A program made the position numbers and the translations under genes. A DNA stretch of 55,720 nt, taken from positions 1 through 55,720 of the forward strand of contig NZ_RBIR01000009.1 of the NCBI RefSeq assembly GCF_003634095.1, read 5' to 3'. Positions 9,789 to 17,873 of this stretch are shown in pieces. Numbering within the stretch: position 1 is the first letter of the stretch; each line of letters starts with the position of its first letter. This DNA comes from Arthrobacter oryzae. GTDB lineage: Bacteria > Actinomycetota > Actinomycetes > Actinomycetales > Micrococcaceae. The notes under the pieces were generated by a model. The model made no database searches, was not told the DNA's origin, and saw nothing but the letters and a program-made list of their open reading frames with translations.

Positions 9789-10433
9789 CTATTGGCCGGG
9801 ATGGGACAAGGTGAGGCTTCCGATGTGATCCAGGAGGGTGTCGCGGCTGAGGCCCAGAAGGGCCGAGGCGAGACTGGCAACCAGGTCAAGCACGTCCTCG
9901 CTGCTGGCGGTGCCGGCGAGAACGTCCATGACCAGGCCGTCCTCCTGGGCCACCAGGGTCCGCGCAATCATCGCCGGTTCAAGGACGGGAAGGAACTCAC
10001 CGGTCTGCAGTCCGTCGGCAATGATTTTTTCGTACGTCGCTTGCTGGGTGCGGATGAGTTCCGCTTGGATCCGTCGGTGCTCCGCGTCCCTGATCGAATG
10101 GGTCCAGTACTCGTATAGAATCCGGAAAGTGTCGTCCTCCAGTCCTGCCGTGGTGCCCGCGCTGATGACTGCCGCGAGCCGGACCGTCGGGCTCATGGCG
10201 GGGTCCGCTGCCTCCGCGAGCCGTGCGAGGAATCTGGCGGATGAGGCTTCGACGGCTGCCGCGGTAATTTCGGCAAGACTTCCGTAGTAGTACAGCACGG
10301 CATTTGGGGCCATGCCTGCCTCCGCCGCAATCGCCCGCAGCGTCGCAGCTTCCGCACCGTCGCGGGCGGCGACGGCCTGTGCCGCCGCGGCAATCCCCCT
10401 CCGGCGCACTTCCCTCTTGCTGAGCTCTGCCAT
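9789..10433 (-). CDS. TetR-family transcriptional repressor
   Basis: 214 aa from the ATG at 10433, which has GGAGGAG upstream; a longer frame to 10577 crosses the operator and is rejected. The N-terminal helix-turn-helix reads KREVRRRGIAAAAQAVAARDGAEAATLRAIAAEAGMAPNA in outline, with the recognition helix in MAPNAVLYYYGS. The C-terminal ligand domain resembles BetI-like regulators. It is divergent from the APC permease gene, and a dyad in the 110-bp gap is the likely operator, so it probably represses the permease-amidase operon and itself. Confidence 0.9.
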   Translation of the reverse strand: MAELSKREVRRRGIAAAAQAVAARDGAEAATLRAIAAEAGMAPNAVLYYYGSLAEITAAAVEASSARFLARLAEAADPAMSPTVRLAAVISAGTTAGLEDDTFRILYEYWTHSIRDAEHRRIQAELIRTQQATYEKIIADGLQTGEFLPVLEPAMIARTLVAQEDGLVMDVLAGTASSEDVLDLVASLASALLGLSRDTLLDHIGSLTLSHPGQ

Positions 10434-10485
10434 TGCCACTCCTCCCCCGGCCCGATGCCTATTGACAACGAGTCTAGACCCGTAT

Positions 10486-10515
10486 TGAATGGCATTCAAA
10501 TTTGAATGTGATTCA
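10486..10515. promoter_or_regulatory. TetR-type operator between the repressor and permease genes
   Basis: A perfect 14-bp palindrome, ATTCAAATTTGAAT (10494-10507), is nested in a 30-bp dyad with outer arms TGAAT and ATTCA. It is AT-rich in a GC-rich background. A possible promoter for the permease, TTCAAA and TAACTT 17 bp apart (10495-10523), overlaps it, which fits repression by occlusion. The symmetry is seen; binding is inferred. Confidence 0.65.
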
Positions 10516-10543
10516 AATAACTTTGATTCGATGAGGAGTCCCG

Positions 10544-12094
10544 ATGTCACATCCCCTTCCGCCCCCCACAGTTCCACCCCCCTCCCTTCCGGCTGTCACC
10601 GCGAGCAAGGGATTGAAGGCCGGATCGATCGGCATCGGCCCGACTGTGGCGCTGGGCCTTGCCGCGGTAGCCCCGGCGTACAGCCTGGCCGTTACGCTGG
10701 GCTTCGTTGTCCTGGCGGTCGGGTCGAGCACTCCCGCCGCGTTCCTTCTGGGCTTCGTGCCTATCCTGTTCACGGCCTTCGCATTCCGGGACCTCAATCG
10801 GGAAATGCCAGACTGCGGCGGGGTTTTCGTGTGGATCTCCCGGGTCTTTGGCCCGTGGTCGGGCTGGTTCTTCGGTGGCTGGGTCCCCCAAATTGCCACG
10901 TTCATCTCCAGCGCGGCCCTGGCGCAGGTTGCCACGACGTATCTTCTGACCTTTTTCGGGCTTGGTTGGGCCGCATCCCAGCCGGTCATTGTCGCGGCCA
11001 TCGCGTGCGGGCTGATCGCCCTGAGCGGCGTCGTGGCGGCCCGCGGAATCGAACTCTCCGCGTGGCTTCAATACGCGCTGATCGCCTTGCAGCTGGTCGC
11101 TCTGGGCGGATTCTGCGTCGGGGCCTTTTCCGCCATGGCCTCCGGGTCCGCGGCGGCGGGTGCTGAGCAGCCACGGCTGGACTGGTTCAACCCCTTCGCC
11201 TCCGGCGATCTCTCCGGTCTGGTTCATGGGGTCATCCTGTGCCTGTTCATCTACTGGGGCTGGGACGCGCTGATAGCGGTCAATGAGGAAACGACCGACC
11301 GCAAGGGGACACCCGGGCGCGCCGTCGTCATCACCACCGTGATTCTGCTGTTCTTCTACGTTGTCACCGCGACGGCCGCCGTCGGATTTGCCGGGACCGC
11401 CGGCATCACGGATCCCGCAACCGTCTCGGATGTCCTGTCCGTGCTCGGCCCCCAAGCCACCGGCGGCCTCTTCGGGCAGGTCATCATCCTCGCCGTCGGC
11501 ATCTCGGCATTGGCGGCCCTGATGACCGTCGCGATTAGCAACCCCCGGTCCTGGCTCAGCATGGGCACGTACGGCGCGCTGCCCGCCGCCACCACGAAGA
11601 TGCATTCCTCCAGGGGGACACCAACCACGTCAATTGTCTGGTGGGCGCTCCTGAGCATTGCCGTGACGGTCGTCCTGACTGCGATCAGTGCCGACTTCAT
11701 CGGCCTGGCCATTCTCTCCGTTGGCCTCATGATCGCCGCCTATTACGCCGCGACGGCGCTGGCCTGCGTCGTGTACTTCGCTCCCCAGATGCGCACCTCC
11801 CCCTCTGACCTTGTCGTCAAGGGCATCCTCCCGGGCCTGGGCGCCCTCCTGATGACGGGAGCGTTTGTGTACAGCGCCGTCGACATGTTGTCCCCCGACT
11901 ATGCCGGGCTTTCCTGGCTGGGCATCGGAACCGTGTTCTGGATCGGCATCGGCGCCCTCGCCCTGGGCGTCCTGGTCATAGCGATCATCCGGCCCAGGTT
12001 CGGGCCATACTTCACCGGGCAAACAATTCCCCGGGGAACGTTTTCCACCCGCAGCGAACTGCAATCCATCCTGAGCAGCGAAACCGAGGCATAA
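10544..12094 (+). CDS. APC-superfamily amino acid/amine permease
   Basis: 516-aa polytopic inner-membrane transporter. The ATG has GAGGAG upstream. After a Pro-rich cytoplasmic tail, the first helix block GSIGIGPTVALGLAAVAPAY is in the position of the APC substrate-binding helix 1. About 12 hydrophobic segments can be counted, with DLNREMPDCGGVFVWISRVF typical of helix 2-3 of this superfamily and NEETTDRKGTPGRAVV of the loop before helix 7. It is the first gene of the operon under the TetR-type operator, and its stop is immediately followed by the ATG of the amidase. It presumably imports the amidase substrate or product. Confidence 0.9.
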   Translation: MSHPLPPPTVPPPSLPAVTASKGLKAGSIGIGPTVALGLAAVAPAYSLAVTLGFVVLAVGSSTPAAFLLGFVPILFTAFAFRDLNREMPDCGGVFVWISRVFGPWSGWFFGGWVPQIATFISSAALAQVATTYLLTFFGLGWAASQPVIVAAIACGLIALSGVVAARGIELSAWLQYALIALQLVALGGFCVGAFSAMASGSAAAGAEQPRLDWFNPFASGDLSGLVHGVILCLFIYWGWDALIAVNEETTDRKGTPGRAVVITTVILLFFYVVTATAAVGFAGTAGITDPATVSDVLSVLGPQATGGLFGQVIILAVGISALAALMTVAISNPRSWLSMGTYGALPAATTKMHSSRGTPTTSIVWWALLSIAVTVVLTAISADFIGLAILSVGLMIAAYYAATALACVVYFAPQMRTSPSDLVVKGILPGLGALLMTGAFVYSAVDMLSPDYAGLSWLGIGTVFWIGIGALALGVLVIAIIRPRFGPYFTGQTIPRGTFSTRSELQSILSSETEA

Positions 12095-13006
12095 ATGCGC
12101 GTCCTATCCATTGCAGCAATCCAAACGAAGCCCGTGCCCTACGACGTCGAAGCAACCTGGGAACGCTTCGCCGCCCAAGCCGAGACCGCCAAAGAGCTCG
12201 GCCCCGAGGTGGACATCATCGTCGCGCCCGAACTGCTGCTTGCGGCACCCGGGGAATTCCTGCTCCCGGACTCTGAGGGCGAAACCCGCTCCGCAGGCCC
12301 CATCCCCAGCGCGCTCACCGACCGGATCGCGGACCTGGCGCGCCGCCTGGGGGTCTGGCTGGTACCCGGCTCCTTGCTGGAAACCGAGGACGGCAACACC
12401 TACAACACGGCAATCGCAGTCTCCCCCGACGGCGAAATCGTGGCCCGGTACCGGAAGCTCTTTCCCTGGCGCCCGTTCGAAACGACCACGCCGGGCGACT
12501 CGTTCGTGACCTTCGACATCCCCGGCCGGGGACGCGTAGGCCTCGCCATCTGTTTCGATGGAAGCTTTCCCGAGGTCGCCCGGCAGCTGGCATGGCTCGG
12601 AGCGGAAGTCATCATCCAGCCCACCCTCACCACGACCCGGGACAGGGAAATGGAAATCGTGATGTCACGGGCCAACGCCTTCGCCAACCAGATCTACGTC
12701 GTCAACGTCAACGGCGCTGACCCATCAGCGGTTGGGGAGAGCGTCATTGTGGACCCGGAGGGCACCATCATGCAGCACGCCAGAGGAGGCGAGGAAATCC
12801 TCTACGGAGTCCTGGATCTCGACCGGGTCACCCAGGTCCGCCGCTACGGAACCCACGGCATCAACCGGCCCTGGGCTCAGCTCCACGACCAGGAAGGAAT
12901 CCTGCGCTACCCGATGTACGGCGGCGCACACTTCCACCCCCCGGCGTGGAGCACCCCGGACCCGGACGATTCACGTGTGAACCAGCTCAGCGCCTCAACG
13001 GCCTGA
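12095..13006 (+). CDS. Nitrilase-superfamily carbon-nitrogen hydrolase (amidase or carbamoylase)
   Basis: 303-aa cytoplasmic C-N hydrolase. The catalytic triad is visible: Glu46 in IIVAPELLL, Lys121 in RYRKLFPW and Cys153 in LAICFDGSFPE. The start abuts the permease stop, so translation is coupled. Superfamily members hydrolyse aliphatic amides, N-carbamoyl amino acids or nitriles. In this context it may release a beta-amino acid from an amide or carbamoyl precursor for the neighbouring aminotransferase. The Cys-Phe-Asp and Trp-rich C-terminus do not single out one branch, and the C-terminal part (YPMYGGAHFHPPAW) looks distinctive. A long hairpin follows 28 bp after the stop. Confidence 0.85.
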   Translation: MRVLSIAAIQTKPVPYDVEATWERFAAQAETAKELGPEVDIIVAPELLLAAPGEFLLPDSEGETRSAGPIPSALTDRIADLARRLGVWLVPGSLLETEDGNTYNTAIAVSPDGEIVARYRKLFPWRPFETTTPGDSFVTFDIPGRGRVGLAICFDGSFPEVARQLAWLGAEVIIQPTLTTTRDREMEIVMSRANAFANQIYVVNVNGADPSAVGESVIVDPEGTIMQHARGGEEILYGVLDLDRVTQVRRYGTHGINRPWAQLHDQEGILRYPMYGGAHFHPPAWSTPDPDDSRVNQLSASTA

Positions 13007-13034
13007 CCGCTTCCTTCCACGCCCTTGCCCCCAC

Positions 13035-13068
13035 GAGTGCGTACCTCCGGTCCCGGAGGTACGCACTC
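13035..13068. terminator. Hairpin terminator after the permease-amidase operon
   Basis: A perfect 16-bp stem with a two-base gap at the centre (13035-13050 pairing with 13053-13068) lies 28 bp after the amidase stop. There is no T run, as is common for actinobacterial intrinsic terminators. It separates this operon from the amidohydrolase gene that starts at 13203. Confidence 0.6.
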
Positions 13069-13202
13069 CGTGACCAGCACCAGCCGTCGGCACCACGATC
13101 CCATCCGCACCCGTCAGCCCATCGGCGGCCGTGAAAGCCGTGCGACCACCGCTGCCGAACACTTTGGGCGCATGCCCAACATTCAAGATCACAGGAAGTC
13201 TG

Positions 13203-14840
13203 ATGCCAAATCACCTCAGAACCGCGGACACGGTCATCGTCAATGCCAAGGTGCACACCCTCGATCCACGCCAGCCATCTGTCAGCACAATAGTCATCGC
13301 GAACGGCAGGATTCTCGCCGCCGGCGGCAAGCACCTTCTTGGCGAGCACCGGGGCCCACGCACCCAGGTGCACGATGCCAAGGGCCAAACCATAACGCCG
13401 GGACTCGTCGACGGACACCTCCACCCCATCCAGGGTTCGGGAATCACGGTCGGCATCGATTTCGGCTCCGTGTCAACCTACGACGGTTTCCTGGCAGCCC
13501 TGCGCACCGAAGCAAATCGAGTCCTTTCAGAGGACGCGGAGGGGTGGGTCCGGGGATGGAACCTTGATTACGGCGTCTTTGAAGGCAGGCGAATATCCGC
13601 TGACCTGATTGAGGAGTCGGTCTACGGCCTACCGGCGTACATCCTCCTCTTTGATCTTCACACCGCACTGGCGAGCAAGGAAGCTCTGCGAATGAGCGGC
13701 ATCACAGGTGGGCGCCGGTTTTGCGACACTTCGGAGATAGTTGTCGACGACGCCGGGAACCCCACCGGGGAATTGCGGGAAGCCACTGCCTACGAATTGG
13801 TGGGAGCCGTCGCGCCGGCTCTTTCTGCGGCGCAGGCCGTTGAGAGGGCCCGGGAGCTGATCTCCTGCCTATCGAGGACCGGCATTACCTCAGGGACGAT
13901 CATGGATGGTGACCTTGCGTCGCTTGATTTCATCGACAAGATCGATAGCACGGGAGCAGGCCTGTCCGTCAGACTGGTTTCCGCATTTGAGCACAGACCC
14001 GGCCTGTCTGCTGAAGAAGCCCGGTCCTACCTCTTGTCGAAGGACCGTCGAGGTCGCCGCTGGCGCGGTGGGCTCGTGAAACTCTTCCTTGACGGTGTTA
14101 TAGATACGGGAACCGGCTGGCTCTATGAACCGGACACGTTGGGCGGCGGACTGAAATCATTCTGGCCCGATCCGGCTGACTACGCCTCAACCGTCAAACA
14201 ATATAGCGAGGCAGGATTTCAAATCGCAACGCACGCCATCGGCGATCGGGCCATCGGCGCTGCGATCGACGCATACGTCTCGGCCGGCGTTCAATCCCGG
14301 CGCGGCGCCCCGCACCGCATCGAGCACCTGGAGTGCCTTGCGGACAGGGATCTCGCACGTCTTTCCACGGCAGGAATCACCGCGTCGATGCAGCCCTTGC
14401 ACATGCAGTGGCGAAAGGCGGACGGAACCGATTCTTGGTCCAGTCGTCTGGGGGCCGAGCGATCGAAACTGGCCTGGAGGATCCGTGACGTCATCGATTC
14501 GGGCGCTCCCGTTGCACTGGGCTCGGACTGGCCGGTGGCCCAGTACGACGCGCGCATCGGCATGGCATGGGCACGCCTGCGCCGCATCCCAGGCCGGACC
14601 GATGCTCCTGTCTTCGAACCGTCACAAAGGCTGACGGCGCTCGAAGCGCTCAAGGGCTTCTCGGTCTGGGCCGCCGAAGCCCAGGGAGACAGTGACCAGG
14701 GAACCATCCGGCCCGGAAACAAGGCCGATCTCGCGATATGGGCCGACGACCCCCTTCTGGTTTCCGCCGACGACCTCATTGACGTCCCGATCGAATCGAC
14801 CTGGGTGGATGGAGAAACTGTCTTCAGCCGCCAAGAATAG
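13203..14840 (+). CDS. YtcJ-type amidohydrolase (amidohydrolase family 3)
   Basis: 545-aa metal-dependent hydrolase with the amidohydrolase TIM barrel between two beta-sandwich halves. The ATG at 13203 has AGGAAG upstream. Metal and active-site features are GLVDGHLHP (His72, His74), LVKLFLDGVID with the Lys, IATHAIGDRAI, HRIEHLECL and ALGSDWPVA with the late Asp. The barrel is followed by QGTIRPGNKADLAIW, a standard end block. Characterised relatives include N-substituted formamide deformylase; many are uncharacterised amidases. It lies beyond the hairpin at 13035 so may be transcribed separately. It could feed the amide/beta-amino acid route, but that is inference. Confidence 0.85.
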   Translation: MPNHLRTADTVIVNAKVHTLDPRQPSVSTIVIANGRILAAGGKHLLGEHRGPRTQVHDAKGQTITPGLVDGHLHPIQGSGITVGIDFGSVSTYDGFLAALRTEANRVLSEDAEGWVRGWNLDYGVFEGRRISADLIEESVYGLPAYILLFDLHTALASKEALRMSGITGGRRFCDTSEIVVDDAGNPTGELREATAYELVGAVAPALSAAQAVERARELISCLSRTGITSGTIMDGDLASLDFIDKIDSTGAGLSVRLVSAFEHRPGLSAEEARSYLLSKDRRGRRWRGGLVKLFLDGVIDTGTGWLYEPDTLGGGLKSFWPDPADYASTVKQYSEAGFQIATHAIGDRAIGAAIDAYVSAGVQSRRGAPHRIEHLECLADRDLARLSTAGITASMQPLHMQWRKADGTDSWSSRLGAERSKLAWRIRDVIDSGAPVALGSDWPVAQYDARIGMAWARLRRIPGRTDAPVFEPSQRLTALEALKGFSVWAAEAQGDSDQGTIRPGNKADLAIWADDPLLVSADDLIDVPIESTWVDGETVFSRQE

Positions 14841-14910
14841 GCGGGTTGTACCCGTTCTCCGCGGCCCACTTGCGAACCTTACGAGTCTCTTCGCGGCTCA
14901 TCGAGAGCCG

Positions 14911-15606
14911 TCAGGAAGACCACGCTGCTTGGCGTCGTCTCCGGTCCCGGACAGTCCAGGCAATGAGGGCGGCGAAAACCATCACTGCCAAGGCGGCCGA
15001 AACCCCCACCATGACGTCAATAGGCAACAGATAGACCAGGACGGCCCGCGTACTGGCTTCAGCAATCAGTGCCGCACCCCAAACGGCAGAAACCTTCAGG
15101 TGCCAGCGGTGCACCGCCGGGTTGCCGTGGAATTCCAGGTCCATCTCCCCGGCCCGCTCCGGACTCCAGGTCTTGGCTGCGTCCAAAGTCAGGGGATGTC
15201 CCAGAGCGGCCAAAACCAGGAAAGAAACACCGATGCCGCCCGTGATGGCCGAGTCCTTAAGCAGAAGAAACCGCGGGTCACCGGTAAGGAAAGACAGGCC
15301 CAGGCCGAGTCCGAAGACGATGGCCATCAGCAGGGCAAAAGGGTTAAGGGAATGTGCCTTGAACGCGGTCCACAACAGCCGGCAGGCAGCGGCTCCCGTC
15401 GCCGCCAGCAGCGCGGCCCAGTCCGTGGCGCCGGCGAAATGCAGGAGGTAGTAGGCAGCCAGCGGTAGCCCGACGTCCCAAGCCAGACCGCGGACCAGCG
15501 CTCGCGTCAGCAAGCCCGGACTCCGCCGAATTCGGTGATCACCGGAGCTGCCATCTTCAGCTCCCCTCCGTTTCTGACCACGAGCTTCACAGACCGGCAA
15601 CGCCAT
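14911..15606 (-). CDS. VC0807-like multi-pass membrane protein
   Basis: 231 aa with about six hydrophobic segments (AWDVGLPLAAYYLLHF, WAALLAATGAAA, PFALLMAIVFGLGLGLSFL, GGIGVSFLVLAAL, VWGAALIAEASTRAVLVYLL and MVGVSAALAVMVFAALIAW). The pattern LTGDPRFLLLKDSA before helix 4 is characteristic of the VC0807 / intracellular-septation-like family of unknown function. No good ribosome binding site precedes the ATG at 15606, so the start may lie further in. It stands alone, convergent with the amidohydrolase. Confidence 0.7.
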   Translation of the reverse strand: MALPVCEARGQKRRGAEDGSSGDHRIRRSPGLLTRALVRGLAWDVGLPLAAYYLLHFAGATDWAALLAATGAAACRLLWTAFKAHSLNPFALLMAIVFGLGLGLSFLTGDPRFLLLKDSAITGGIGVSFLVLAALGHPLTLDAAKTWSPERAGEMDLEFHGNPAVHRWHLKVSAVWGAALIAEASTRAVLVYLLPIDVMVGVSAALAVMVFAALIAWTVRDRRRRQAAWSS

Positions 15607-15775
15607 GCTAGGTCCGAGCGGAAAGCGTCGTCAACAGGCACCGCAACCGGGTTGAATCATCCCGGGATGCTCTTATTTGCTGTCGATTCGAGGCTGGTCT
15701 GCTCCGGTTGCTTAGCTTGAGCCCGAGCGCCTGCGTCTTTAGGTTAATGTCGGTGGGTGCAGCAAGACTGAGACC

Positions 15776-16471
15776 GTGAAGATTGTCCTGATACCGCCTC
15801 TGCTCTGCTCTCCGCTCGCTTATGCCCCCGTGCTCGATACCGTCTGGACGCGCGGGCAGGTCACTTTGGCCGACACCCGCCACGATGACACCATCGCGGC
15901 CATGGCCGACCGGATCCTCCGCGAGAACGCCGGCGACATCGCCGTTCTCGGAACAAGCATGGGAGGGTACGTCGCCCTCGAAGTCATCCGGCAAGCACCC
16001 GACCGCGTCACCGCTCTCGCACTCGTCAGCACCTCCGCCCGAGCCGACACCACGGAACAGATCCAATCGCGGACGCGCCAGTCCGCGCTCGTCGAAAACG
16101 GGCATTTCGACGCTCTCGTCGACGCCGCCTTCCCTGGCGTCGTCGCACCAGACAACGAATCCGACGACGCCCTCCTGGCCACCTGGCGCTCCATGACCAC
16201 CCCCGTCGGCGCAGACGCCTTTCTCCGACAGCAACAGGCAATTGTCCAGCGAGACGATCTCCGCTCAATACTGCCGTCCATCGCTTGCCCAACGGCGATC
16301 ATCCACGGCGCCCGCGACCGCCTCATCCCCATCAGCGCTGCCGAAGAAATGGCAGCCGCATTGCCCGCCGCCCGGTACACCGTCATCGAGGGTGCCGGCC
16401 ACTTCCTGTTCCACGAGCAGCCCGCCGCCGCACGGGACGCCGTCAACGCCTGGCTCGAGTCCGCCACATAG
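15776..16471 (+). CDS. Alpha/beta hydrolase
   Basis: 231-aa cytoplasmic hydrolase of the alpha/beta fold, starting at a GTG (VKIVLIPPLLC). The nucleophile elbow is LGTSMGGYVA with Ser61. The late Asp is in HGARDRLIP and the catalytic His in EGAGHFLFHEQP. It resembles the small esterase, pimeloyl-ester or haloperoxidase-like group; the substrate cannot be assigned. The upstream gap of 169 bp shows no clear ribosome binding site, so the start is only probable. It converges on the phosphoesterase gene. Confidence 0.85.
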   Translation: MKIVLIPPLLCSPLAYAPVLDTVWTRGQVTLADTRHDDTIAAMADRILRENAGDIAVLGTSMGGYVALEVIRQAPDRVTALALVSTSARADTTEQIQSRTRQSALVENGHFDALVDAAFPGVVAPDNESDDALLATWRSMTTPVGADAFLRQQQAIVQRDDLRSILPSIACPTAIIHGARDRLIPISAAEEMAAALPAARYTVIEGAGHFLFHEQPAAARDAVNAWLESAT

Positions 16472-16551
16472 CCGACAGCCCGCACGGTGGTAACGCCCAG
16501 AGCACGCCCGCCGATCCGTTCTCGACGGAACGAACCCCACCCCTCTGAGGG

Positions 16552-17751
16552 TTACGGGTGGAAGAGTTCCTCAAAGGTGCCCGATGTGGTGGGTGAGCAG
16601 GTGTTGGCCAGGCAGCCGAGGTGCCACATGTGCTCGATGGTGGAGAGCAGGGTGTAGTGGTCTGCGAGCTGGTTCGTCGTCTTGTGCGGGCCGTCCGCTG
16701 AGTTGATCACGATCGTGGGGGCGTGCCCGCCACCGAGGACGGCGCCGTTCTGCCCCACCGGGCTGCCCGGGCCGCCAGTGGACCCGGAGTAGTCGTTCTC
16801 ATCCCAGGCAAGGACAATGCTGGACTTGGTCGTCTTCCACGTCGGTGAGTCCATGATCTGCTGGACCGTCTGCTTGACATAGTTGTCGCCGAGCTGGATC
16901 GCCCCGTGGTCCAGGCCGGATGCCGGGTAACCGCACTCTGGCGTCCCAACGGCAGCAGCCCCCGAGGCGGAGACCCCATGCATGTCGTGGCACTGGTTCG
17001 GGCTGATCCAGACGAAGTTCGGCACCTTGCCGCTGGTCAGGTCGGCCTTGAGGTTGTTCTCCTGGGGCACGATGTTCTGCAGGCGCGGACTGCCCGGGTA
17101 GTTGATGTTCGAGAAGTACATGAACGGGTTGTGCTTCTGCGCATACAGCTTGACAGTCGAGGAGCCGATCGAGGGCGCGTATTCGACCTGGGAGCCGGCG
17201 CTTGGAAGGCTCTCCATGTACGCCTTCCAGCTCAGGCCCTTGTTCTCAAGCTGATCAACAATGGTCTTGCCGGAGAACATGTGCGGAGTGGACGAGGCAC
17301 TGGCGACCTGCGCCGGGGTGAGGCTCCCGGTGGCTCCCGGGTCGCTGGAGCCGGGGACAAACTCTTCGGGGGCACACTTAACGTCTGAACCGGCTTTGCA
17401 GTCATCCCAGATGCCCTGGGAGCTTCCCGAAATGGTGGCCAGGTAGTTGGGCAGGCTCGGGTGCGTGACGCCGTGGTAGTTCGTCGCCGTGTTGTAGCGC
17501 CGGGCGAGTGCATTGATGTAGGGAGCGTCGGAGGTGTTGCCGATGACCTGGTCATAGCCGTGGTTTTCCATCATGATGACGAACACGTGGTCGGGGCCGT
17601 TCTTGCCCTGTCCGCTGGCCTGGGCGGCAGTGCCCGACGTTGTTTGCGCATCCGCGGGTGCAGCCGCACCCGCGGCAGCGAGCCCAGTGAACGCTACGGT
17701 GGCAGCAAGCGCTGCCGCGCCTGCCCTCCGGCTCTTCAGCATGCTAAGCAT
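16552..17751 (-). CDS. Secreted phosphoesterase (acid phosphatase / phospholipase C-like)
   Basis: 399 aa from the ATG at 17751, preceded by AAAGGA; a longer frame to 17850 is unlikely. Residues 1-35 are a Sec signal peptide with a basic start, an Ala-rich core and a likely cut after APADA. The mature protein is a phosphoesterase-family member: VFVIMMENHGYDQVIGN carries the metal-binding Glu-Asn, THPSLPNYLATISGS the nucleophile-side loop, and LAWDENDYSG the late metal ligands. Such enzymes hydrolyse phosphomonoesters or phospholipid head groups outside the cell. It follows the phospholipase C gene on the same strand, 122 bp downstream, so the pair may serve one phosphate-scavenging function. 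Confidence 0.88.
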   Translation of the reverse strand: MLSMLKSRRAGAAALAATVAFTGLAAAGAAAPADAQTTSGTAAQASGQGKNGPDHVFVIMMENHGYDQVIGNTSDAPYINALARRYNTATNYHGVTHPSLPNYLATISGSSQGIWDDCKAGSDVKCAPEEFVPGSSDPGATGSLTPAQVASASSTPHMFSGKTIVDQLENKGLSWKAYMESLPSAGSQVEYAPSIGSSTVKLYAQKHNPFMYFSNINYPGSPRLQNIVPQENNLKADLTSGKVPNFVWISPNQCHDMHGVSASGAAAVGTPECGYPASGLDHGAIQLGDNYVKQTVQQIMDSPTWKTTKSSIVLAWDENDYSGSTGGPGSPVGQNGAVLGGGHAPTIVINSADGPHKTTNQLADHYTLLSTIEHMWHLGCLANTCSPTTSGTFEELFHP

Positions 17752-17770
17752 TGGATAATCCTTTCGGGTT

Positions 17771-17788
17771 GCGCCCCGGACGGGGCGC
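17771..17788 (-). promoter_or_regulatory. Short perfect hairpin in the leader of the phosphoesterase gene
   Basis: GCGCCCCG and CGGGGCGC (17771-17778, 17781-17788) form an 8-bp stem 20 bases before the phosphoesterase start, between it and the phospholipase C gene. It has no T tract and could act as a terminator of the upstream gene or a stabiliser of the downstream message. Confidence 0.4.
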
Positions 17789-17873
17789 CTGTTTACGGGT
17801 GGTGCAGCAAAGTAAGACGGAGTTGGTGCCAGGGGCGACGACGGCGCCATCGGCCCTCGCGCCCACGGTGCGG

